A stretch of 45,743 bases of DNA from CALNYS01 sp964639935 (lineage in GTDB: Bacteria > Planctomycetota > Phycisphaerae > Phycisphaerales > UBA1924), in NCBI GenBank assembly GCA_964639935.1, contig CAZXGT010000008.1:1-45743 (forward strand), in the 5' to 3' direction. Both the position numbers and the translations under genes were made by a program. Positions 39,565-45,743 of this stretch are shown here, in pieces. Numbering within the stretch: position 1 is the first letter of the stretch; every line of letters begins with the position of its first letter. The notes under the pieces are model-generated. The model was given only the letters and a program-made list of their open reading frames with translations. It was not told where the DNA came from and ran no database searches.

Positions 39565-42185
39565 TCACGACTCCTCGCTCGCGGGCGCCTTCTTCGTCGT
39601 TCTCTTCCGGGTCGAGGGCTTCTTGCTCGTCTTCTTCGAGCTTGTCTTCCGGACCGCCTTCTTCGTTGTCTTCTTCTTCGAGGCGGCCTTCTTGGATTCC
39701 GAGCCCGTCGCCTTCTTGCCCGCCTTCTTCGTCGAGCTCTTCTTGCTCGAACGCTTCCGCGGGGCGGGCTTCTTCACTTCGGCGGGTGTCTCGTCGCCGC
39801 CGGGCGTTCCCTTCGCCTTGGCGTCCTCCTTCTTCTTCGGGATGCCAAAGCCCCACGCCTTGCGCACCACGCCCGAGGAGGCGTCCGGACCGGAGCTCGC
39901 CGGCTCGCTCGGGGGGGGAGGCGGCGCCTTCCGCGGCTCCTCGGCCCGCTCCCGGCGATCGCCGCCGCTCGGGCGCCGGCGGTCGCGCCCGCTCTCTTTC
40001 GTCTTGGACTCGTCCTTCGGCTTCGGTCCCCGCTCGCCGCCCCGCTCGCCACCCCGCTCGTCGCGCGGCTCGCTTCCGTCCTCGGACGCCTTCCCGCCGC
40101 GCCGGCGACGACGCCGACGACGGCGCTTCCCGCCGCCCTCGCCCTCGCCCTCGTCGCTCTCCTCACGGCGGGGCGTCTCGTCCTCGCCCCGGCGCGATCC
40201 CGGCGTCTTCTCCGCCTGGTCCTCCGGCGCGTCGCTCCCGCCGCGCCCCCGGCGCCCTCGGCGCCCGCGGCGGCGTCGCTTCTTCTCGCCGCCGCCATCG
40301 CCGCCGCTCTCGGCGTCCTCTTCCGAGAAGTCCTCGCTGATCAGATCGCCGATCAGNNNNNNNNNNNNNNNNNNNNNNNNNNNNNNNNNNNNNNNNNNNN
40401 NNNNNNNNNNNNNNNNNNNNNNNNNNNNNNNNNNNNNNNNNNNNNNNNNNNNNNNNCGCCGCTCTCGGCGTCCTCTTCCGAGAAGTCCTCGCTGATCAGA
40501 TCGCCGATCAGCTCCTCCTCCTCCTCAAAGAGTTCCGCTTCGGCCTCGGCGAGCCGCTCGGCCTCCTCCTGCGGATCCACCGCCCAGTCGCTGTCCTTGC
40601 CCGAGGCCTTCACCCACGGCTTGAGATCCCTGGGCGCCTGCGCCCTGGGCAGCTTGTCGATCGCGATGTCCGCCCCGCGTTCGTCGTAGGCGTAGTACGT
40701 GATCCGGTCGACGGGGATCGTCTCGCTCACGCGGATCTCGACCGTCTTGCCCGTCCGGAACTCCAGCTGCCCCACCGCCCGGCGCTTGTTGGTCAGGTAC
40801 TCGCTCGCCACCCGGGGCGAGACCACCATCTCCACCTTCTGCACCCGCTCGTGGTGCAGGAGCGCCCCGAGCTCGCGCATCCCGTCGGCCGCGACGAACC
40901 CGGGACGCTGCACCTTCCCAAAGCCCGAGCACGTCGGGCAGTCGGCGTACTGCGTGTTGAGCACGCTCCCGCGCATCCGCTGCCGCGTCAGCTCGATCAG
41001 CCCGAGCTGGCTGATCGACAGCACCTTGGTCCGCGCCCGATCGCGCTTGAAGTTGTCCTTGAACCGCGCCTCGACCTTCGCCCGGTTCGAGCGGTGACGC
41101 ATGTCGATCAGGTCCAGCACCACCAGCCCGCCCAGGTCGCGCAGCTTCAGCTGCCGGCAGATCTCGTCGGCCGCCTCCAGGTTCGTCCGGACCGCGTTGG
41201 TCTCCGCGTCGCCCGCCGAGCGGCTCTTGCCGCTGTTGACGTCCACCGCCACCAGCGCCTCGGTCTCGTCGATCACCAGACGACCGCCCGAGGAAAGAGG
41301 CACCTCGCGCGAGTGCATCAGGTCGATCTGCTCCTCCACACCGAACGCGTGGAAGAGCGGCGCCTTCCGGTCGTACTCGAGCAGCTTCGCCTGCGCCCGC
41401 GGCGAGACGATCTTCATGAAGTTCGCCGCCCGCTTCAGCGCCGCCGGGTGATCGATCACCACCTCGTCGACCTCGCTCGAGAGGACGTCCCGGAGCGTCC
41501 GCACCAGCAGATCGCTCTCGGCGTAGAGAAGCCGCGGGGCCTTCCCCTTCTTCCGCTGCGTCTCCATGTCACGCCACAGCCGCTGCAGGTACGCCAGGTC
41601 GCGCTTCAGATCCGTCTTCGTCCGACCCATCCCCGCCGTGCGGAGGATGAAGCCGAACCCCTCCGGCAGGTCGAGCTGATCGAGAACCTTCCGCATCTCC
41701 CGACGCTGGTCCTCGTCCTCCACCTTCCGGCTCACGCCGACCTTGTCCATGTCCGGCATCATCACGAGGAAGCGCCCGGGGATCGACAGGTACGTCGAGA
41801 GCGTCGGGCCCTTCGTCCCCACGCCCTCCTTGATCACCTGCACCACCACCTCCTGCCCGCGCTTCAGCGCGCGCTGGATCGGCGGGCGCTCCCGGCGCGG
41901 CGTCTTCTTCCCGACCCGCTCGGTCGCCTCATCGTCCTCCCCCGGGAAGTACCGCGGGTGCAGGTCCGTGATGTGCAGGAAGCCGTTGTGCTCGTGACCG
42001 AAGTCGACGAACGCCGCCTGGATCGCGGATTCCACGTTCGTCACGCGACCCACCGCGATGTTGCCCACCGCGCTCGCCGCGTTCATGCGTTCCGCGAAGA
42101 ACTCCTCGAGACGCCCGTCCCGAAGAATCGCCACCCGGCACTCGTCGCCGGGGACGTAGTTGATCAGCATCTGATTCTTGCTCAC
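39565..42185 (-). CDS. rne: Ribonuclease E/G with acidic linker, Arg-rich and histone H1-like Lys-rich tail (interrupted by gap)
   Basis: This endoribonuclease processes and degrades RNA. The N-terminal S1 domain (about 38-130) includes AAFVDFGHEHNGFLHI. Catalytic metal residues lie in VDVNSGKSRSAGD and LGGLVVLDLIDM, and the Zn-link is CPTC. After the core come an acidic run (ELFEEEEELIGDLISEDFSE), then Arg-rich segments (KKRRRRGRRGRRGRGG and others), a Pro run, and a Lys/Ala/Thr-rich tail (KKSSTKKAGKKATG) resembling histone H1. A gap of 100 N is flanked by a duplicated 55-bp end; removing gap plus one copy (155 bp) restores a single frame of 821 residues. The GTG start is at 42185, with GGGAG nine bases upstream. 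dxr follows 16 bases after the stop. Confidence 0.9.
40302..40356. repeat. Left copy of 55-bp duplicated contig end
   Basis: Identical base for base to 40457-40511. The copy runs up to the N block, as expected when two contigs with an overlapping end are scaffolded without merging. Confidence 0.9.
40357..40456. other. Assembly gap (100 N) inside rne
   Basis: Exactly 100 N between two identical 55-bp ends. Probably no sequence is actually missing. Confidence 0.95.
40457..40511. repeat. Right copy of 55-bp duplicated contig end
   Basis: Second copy of the 55-bp end, starting immediately after the N block. The distance between copies is 155 bp; this is not a multiple of three, and removing it brings the two rne segments into the same frame. 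Confidence 0.9.
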
Positions 42186-42541
42186 CGTCGGTCGCTCCCG
42201 CCGGGCCCGCCGCTCGCGGAGACGTTCGCGCGGTCGCGCCAGCCGCCCGGGGCGTCGCCCGGGAACTGAACCAAGACCGTCAAAGCGTTCGCCGTCCGCA
42301 CGGGAGAGGGCCCCGCGTGTGTGTGTGCTCGCTTCACCGCGGGCGCCCACGACAAGCGGGCCGGGGATCGTCGCTGACGGCGTCCCGATTCGGGACGCGC
42401 GCCGGATCAACCCGAGCCCCGCCTCACGCGGGGAGCCGCACGGCCTGTCGGGCCGCCGAGGCGACCCGCCGAGCGGGTGTTCTGCCGCCGGAGGCATTTC
42501 CTTGAGGCCGGGTCGCGGCAGGGTCTGCCGAAGCCGCGGAC
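42186..42541. other. 356-bp region between ptsI and rne, likely rne leader
   Basis: No gene is seen. On the transcript side (minus strand) several strong hairpins occur: CTGCCG stem at 42516-42530 just after the ptsI stop, ACCCGC/GCGGGT (42464-42478), CGTCCCG-ATT-CGGGACG (42381-42397) and CCCGGG/CCCGGG (42246-42263). None has a T-tract. A short GT repeat (42317-42327) is present. There is a TTTGACG on the minus strand near 42281-42287 but no matching -10. A long, structured 5' leader would be consistent with RNase E autoregulation known in E. coli. Confidence 0.5.
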
Positions 42542-44293
42542 TCACTCGACGGGACGACCGCCGAACACCTCCGGAATGATCGCTCGCGTCTGGTCGCGCA
42601 GATGCGCCGTCACCTGACGCTCGGAATCGAACGAGCCGACCTTCCGGGCCACCCGCTCGCACGTCGTCACATCGACGCTCCGAATCACCCGCTTGACCGT
42701 CGGGATCAGACTCGGCGTCACCGACAGGCTACGAAGACCGAGCCCGATCAGCAACATCGTGTACTCGATCTCCCCCGCCGCTTCCCCGCAGACCGACACC
42801 GGGACGTCCCGACGCTTCGCCGAGCGAACGATCTCCTTGATCAGCCGGATCACCGCCGGATGAGCCGCCGAGTACAGGCTCGCCACCAGCGCGTTGGTCC
42901 GATCCACCGCCAGCGTGTACTGCACCAGGTCGTTCGTCCCGATCGAGAAGAAATCGACCTCCCGCGCAAACACCGGCGCCATCAGCGCCGCCGCAGGCGT
43001 CTCCATCATCATCCCGATCGGAAGACGCTCGTCGAACGCGACCCCCTCGTCCGCCAGGTCCTCCTTCACGTCTTCCACGATCATCCGCGCCTGACGCTGC
43101 TCCAGCACGTTGGTCACCAGCGGGAACATCAGCTGCACCGGCCCGTGCGCCGACGCCCGAAGCGCCGCCCGGAGCTGCGCCCGGAACGCGTCGATCTCCT
43201 GAAGACTCTGGCGGATGCTCCGCCGACCGAGCGCGGGGTTTCTCTCCGGCGGCGCGTTCCGCGCCTGCTTGTCCGACCCCAGATCGAGCGTCCGGATCGT
43301 CAGCGGCCGGCCCTCGAGCCCCTTCACCGCCCGCTCGTACGCCTCGTAGTGCTCCTCTTCCGTCGGCGCCCGCCCCGCCCGCAGATGCAGGAACTCCGTC
43401 CGGAAGAGGCCCACCCCGTCTCCGCCCAGCTCCACCACCTTCGCCGCCTCGTCGGGAAACTCGATGTTCCCCATCACCGTCACCCGGACGCCGTCGGTCG
43501 TCTCCGCCGGGAGCTCCACCACCTCCCGGAGCGACCGCCGGAACTCGCGCATCCGATCGGCGTACGCCTCGTAGCTCTCGATCGTCTCCTCGTCGGGGTG
43601 CAGGATCACCACGCCCCGATCGCCGTCGACGATCGCCACGTCCCCGTCGGCCGCCCGCTCCGTCGCCCGCTCGAGCCCCACCACCGCCGGGATCCCGAGC
43701 GCCCGCGCCATAATCGCCGTGTGGCTCGTCCGCCCGCCCGAGTCCGTCGCGAACGCGATCACCTTCTTTGCGTCAAAGCTCGCCGTCTGCGTCGGCGTCA
43801 GCTCCGGCGCGATCACCACGCTCGGCTCCGCCAGCGTCTCGATCTGGCCCCGGTGCTCGCCGATCAGATGCCCGAGCACCCGACGGTCCAGGTCCCACAC
43901 GTCGTCGATCTTCGTCGCGAACGCGCCGCCGCTCATCTTCTCGAACTGATCCACCAGCGCTCGGAACTGCTGGCTCACGGCGTACTCGGCCGTCACCCGC
44001 TCGGCGCTGATCCGCTCGCGGACCGGTTCCACCAGATTCGGGTCCGACAGCATCCCGATGTGGAACGCGAAGATCTTCGCCGCCTCCGCGCCGAGCTCCT
44101 CCTTCGTCCGGGTCCGCTGATCCTTCAGCTCCTGGATCGACGCCGCCAGCGCCTCGTCAAACCGCTCGAGCTCCCGCGACGCCTGCGTCTCGCTCACCCG
44201 CCGCCGCGGGATCCGGCGGCGCACGTCGTCGAGCGCGAGCACTCGACCAAACGCCACGCCGGGGGAAACAGGAATGCCGCGAAGCGTCTCCAC
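42542..44293 (-). CDS. ptsI: Phosphoenolpyruvate-protein phosphotransferase (PTS enzyme I)
   Basis: Enzyme I takes phosphate from phosphoenolpyruvate and passes it to HPr. The 583-residue protein has the normal architecture with no GAF domain, so it is PtsI-like rather than PtsP. The N-terminus reads LRGIPVSPGVAFG, the phosphohistidine is H191 in SGGRTSHTAIMARALGIPA, the PEP-binding segments include GDGVGLFRTEFLHL and NPALGRRSIR, and the C-terminal Cys region is VSVCGEAAGE after FSIGTNDLVQYTLAVDR. GGAGGAGG precedes the GTG start at 44293; the frame is open upstream to 44368 but that part overlaps a leader hairpin. No HPr or sugar permease gene is adjacent, so a regulatory PTS without transport is possible. 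Confidence 0.95.
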   Translation of the reverse strand: METLRGIPVSPGVAFGRVLALDDVRRRIPRRRVSETQASRELERFDEALAASIQELKDQRTRTKEELGAEAAKIFAFHIGMLSDPNLVEPVRERISAERVTAEYAVSQQFRALVDQFEKMSGGAFATKIDDVWDLDRRVLGHLIGEHRGQIETLAEPSVVIAPELTPTQTASFDAKKVIAFATDSGGRTSHTAIMARALGIPAVVGLERATERAADGDVAIVDGDRGVVILHPDEETIESYEAYADRMREFRRSLREVVELPAETTDGVRVTVMGNIEFPDEAAKVVELGGDGVGLFRTEFLHLRAGRAPTEEEHYEAYERAVKGLEGRPLTIRTLDLGSDKQARNAPPERNPALGRRSIRQSLQEIDAFRAQLRAALRASAHGPVQLMFPLVTNVLEQRQARMIVEDVKEDLADEGVAFDERLPIGMMMETPAAALMAPVFAREVDFFSIGTNDLVQYTLAVDRTNALVASLYSAAHPAVIRLIKEIVRSAKRRDVPVSVCGEAAGEIEYTMLLIGLGLRSLSVTPSLIPTVKRVIRSVDVTTCERVARKVGSFDSERQVTAHLRDQTRAIIPEVFGGRPVE

Positions 44294-44351
44294 GACGCGC
44301 CTCCTCCAGGAATCAATCAGGGAGAGAACAGACAGGAGAGAATAGGCGAAC

Positions 44352-44391
44352 AAAATCCGCCCACGCATCCGGGCGGAAGGGGCGGATCATA
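44352..44391 (-). promoter_or_regulatory. ptsI -10 box and 5'-end terminator-like hairpin
   Basis: Minus strand TATGAT (44391-44386) would start transcription near 44379. The transcript would begin with the stem TCCGCCC / GGGCGGA (44377-44371 and 44362-44356) closing an 8-base loop, followed by TTTT (44355-44352), about 60 bases before the ptsI GTG. No good -35 is present. The hairpin could be an attenuator or a stabilising 5' cap structure. Confidence 0.4.
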
Positions 44392-44486
44392 GCCCATGAC
44401 CGAGAAAAGAAAGTCCCCAATTCCACATTCCACGCGTTCATGGCCGATGATCCCATCAGGTCGGCGTCTCATTTCCGCCCCTCCTC

Positions 44487-44515
44487 TTGACTTCCGCCTC
44501 TCCCGATGCTCCGAT
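44487..44515 (+). promoter_or_regulatory. Candidate rho promoter
   Basis: TTGACT (44487-44492), 17-base spacer, TCCGAT (44510-44515). The -35 is good and the -10 poor. The leader to the ATG would be about 96 bases. Confidence 0.35.
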
Positions 44516-44557
44516 GATCTTGAGCGATCCGCCTCACCAATCGGTGCTTCACAGGCC

Positions 44558-44581
44558 GGCGCCCGGAACGTCCCGGGCGCC
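44558..44581 (+). other. Strong hairpin in the rho leader
   Basis: GGCGCCCGG (44558-44566), 6-base loop AACGTC, CCGGGCGCC (44573-44581): a 9-bp perfect GC-rich stem ending 36 bases before the rho start. There is no T-tract, so it is not an intrinsic terminator. Confidence 0.55.
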
Positions 44582-44617
44582 CCGGGCGTCGCTCCAACCA
44601 ATTCAGCGATTGACCAG

Positions 44618-45743
44618 ATGACCACAGTCACCGGCATCCTCGAATGGCCCGCGCGCGCCGAAGGCCGCGTCCGCCAGTTTCAAGACGGCTTCCTCGAAAG
44701 CCCCGACGACCCCTTCGTCCCCGTCGCCCTCGGAGACAAATACCCTCTCCGCCACGGGCAGCAGATCACTGTCGAGGTCGTCCAGAAGAAGCCCCGCCGC
44801 CGCCGCAAGAAGGGCGGCTCCCCCAAGGCCTCCCGCCCCGTCGTCGACGAGATCATCCAGATCGAAGGCCTCGAGCCCGACGACTTCGCCGCGCGAAAGC
44901 CCTTCGACCAGCTCACCGTCATCGACCCCCAGCCCATCCTCCGCCTCGAGCACCCCGGCTGCCCCGCCGCCTGCCGGCTCATCGACCTCTTCTGTCCTCT
45001 CGGCAAGGGCCAGCGCGGGCTCATCGTCTCGCCCCCGAAGGTCGGCAAGACGACGCTCCTCAAGGACATCGCCAACGCCCTCCACGCCAACCACCCCGAC
45101 CTCGAGGTCTACGCCCTCCTCGTCGACGAGCGCCCCGAAGAGGTCACCGACTTCCGCCGATCCGTCCCCTGCCAGGTCATCGCCTCCTCCAACGATCACG
45201 ACCTGAACCGGCACATCGCCGTCGCCACCGCCACACTCGACCGCGCCAAACGCATGGTCGAGGCCGGCAAGGACGTCGTCGTCCTTCTCGACTCACTCAC
45301 CCGCATCGGCCGCGCCTTCAACAACTCCGCCAGGCACGCCAACACCGGGCGAACCCTCACCGGCGGCATCGACTCCGGCGCCCTGCAGATCCCGCGCCAG
45401 ATCTTCGGCGCCGCGCGGAACGCCGAAGAGGGCGGCTCTCTCACCGTCATCGCCACCTGCCTCGTCGACACCGGCTCGCGAGGCGATCAGGTCATCTTCG
45501 AGGAGTTCAAGGGCTCCGGGAACATGGAGCTCATCCTCGATCGCAAGATCGCCGAGCGACGCCTCTTCCCCGCCATCAACCTCGCCCAGTCCGGCACGCG
45601 CAAGGAGGAGCTCCTGCTCTCGCCAACCGCGGTCAAGGCGACCACCGCCCTCCGCCGCCGGCTCCTGAGCATGCCGCCCCACGAGCAGGTCGAGCGCCTC
45701 CTCGCCGCCCTCAAGCGCTTCGAGACCAACGACGAGCTCGTCG
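44618..45743 (+). CDS. rho: Transcription termination factor Rho, C-terminal end beyond window
   Basis: Rho is the hexameric RNA helicase that ends transcription at Rho-dependent sites. The 375 residues seen begin at the RNA-binding cold-shock-like domain (TGILEWPARAEGRVRQFQDG, then FVPVALGDKYPL). The ATPase core is complete: Walker A SPPKVGKT at 138-145, LVDERPEEVTDFRR, LLDSLTRIGRAFNN, the GGSLTVIATCLVDTGSRGD region and DRKIAERRLFPAIN. The sequence runs off the window at FETNDELV, near the normal end. The N-terminal helical domain of classical Rho is missing, and a basic stretch (KKPRRRRKKGG, about 58-67) sits between the two domains. I took ATG at 44618; in-frame ATGs at 44447 and 44396 are possible but would add a non-Rho-like sequence. 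Confidence 0.93.
   Translation, partial: MTTVTGILEWPARAEGRVRQFQDGFLESPDDPFVPVALGDKYPLRHGQQITVEVVQKKPRRRRKKGGSPKASRPVVDEIIQIEGLEPDDFAARKPFDQLTVIDPQPILRLEHPGCPAACRLIDLFCPLGKGQRGLIVSPPKVGKTTLLKDIANALHANHPDLEVYALLVDERPEEVTDFRRSVPCQVIASSNDHDLNRHIAVATATLDRAKRMVEAGKDVVVLLDSLTRIGRAFNNSARHANTGRTLTGGIDSGALQIPRQIFGAARNAEEGGSLTVIATCLVDTGSRGDQVIFEEFKGSGNMELILDRKIAERRLFPAINLAQSGTRKEELLLSPTAVKATTALRRRLLSMPPHEQVERLLAALKRFETNDELV

Larger units (their letters stand above)
44294..44617. promoter_or_regulatory. 324-bp divergent control region between ptsI and rho
   Basis: No separate gene is seen. It holds, from left to right: a terminator-like hairpin in the ptsI leader (44352-44377), a -10-like TATGAT for ptsI (44391-44386), a candidate rho promoter (44487-44515) and a strong hairpin ahead of rho (44558-44581). 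The rho frame stays open up to an ATG at 44396, but third-position GC of that stretch is much lower than in the gene, so I treat it as non-coding. Confidence 0.55.

Noticed and set aside
39565..39870. A separate 101-aa histone H1-like gene.
   Set aside because: It is in frame with the RNase E/G core once the duplicated 55-bp contig end and gap are collapsed, so it is the tail of that protein.
42317..42327. Short GT repeat upstream of rne.
   Set aside because: Eleven bases only; common by chance and with no sign of phase variation in a coding frame.
44396..44617. N-terminal extension of Rho from ATG 44396 or 44447.
   Set aside because: Third-position base use is unlike the rest of the gene, the sequence contains the likely rho promoter and leader hairpin, and it does not resemble the Rho N-terminal domain.

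Overview
The window looks like a draft chromosomal contig from a GC-rich member of the Planctomycetota, most likely class Phycisphaerae. The evidence is indirect: very high GC with strong G/C at third codon positions; two secreted proteins ending in a planctomycete-style sorting tail (PLPGAxAM, a short Ala/Gly/Leu membrane stretch, then RRRR); a planctomycete-type pseudopilin; and several genes that start a few bases after a -10 box (leaderless). Two runs of exactly 100 N (22562-22661 and 40357-40456) mark scaffold joins, as in a metagenome-assembled or draft genome.

Layout. 1-4298: moxR (partial, minus), fpg (plus), dnaA (minus, with a good promoter and a perfect DnaA box just beyond its 3' end) and an RNase Z-like hydrolase (minus). 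4451-12671: a plus-strand run with a VTT membrane protein, gatC, a pirin, gatA, a PH-domain membrane protein, a secreted alpha/beta hydrolase, a phosphoglycerate mutase-like protein that seems to lack catalytic residues, a membrane protein and a class IV aminotransferase. 12668-14686 (minus): a small membrane protein and two tandem secreted proteins carrying a Cys...Gln signature like that of thioester adhesins. 14915-18766: dnaE (plus). 18767-20223: a pseudopilin and membrane-anchored partner (minus). 20293-22561: a low-Mr phosphatase, rpiB and a Cys/Met-metabolism PLP enzyme cut by the first gap.

22662-28538 is a minus-strand run: ribB with a degenerate RibA domain, a methyltransferase, a glutamine amidotransferase, a DNA glycosylase, an uncharacterised conserved protein, and fahA (tyrosine catabolism). 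28574-34479 holds three peptidase-like genes (DUF885, M14, M42), followed by an SDR. 35275-42185 is a minus-strand operon-like set: RNase E/G, dxr, an rseP-like site-2 protease with three PDZ-like modules, and an alpha/beta hydrolase. The window ends with ptsI (minus) and divergent rho (plus, truncated by the window end).

Most genes are housekeeping: replication (dnaA, dnaE), repair (fpg, HhH-GPD glycosylase), RNA turnover and termination (rne, rho), tRNA-dependent amidation (gatCA), isoprenoid and riboflavin synthesis (dxr, ribB) and envelope proteolysis (rseP). The least conventional features are the tandem thioester-like secreted proteins, the repeated TANNNT-6/7-nt-start arrangement, the degenerate phosphoglycerate mutase and RibA domains, and the RNase E with a histone H1-like tail whose frame is restored by collapsing a duplicated 55-bp contig end. 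I saw no tRNA, rRNA, CRISPR array, insertion sequence or phage gene.
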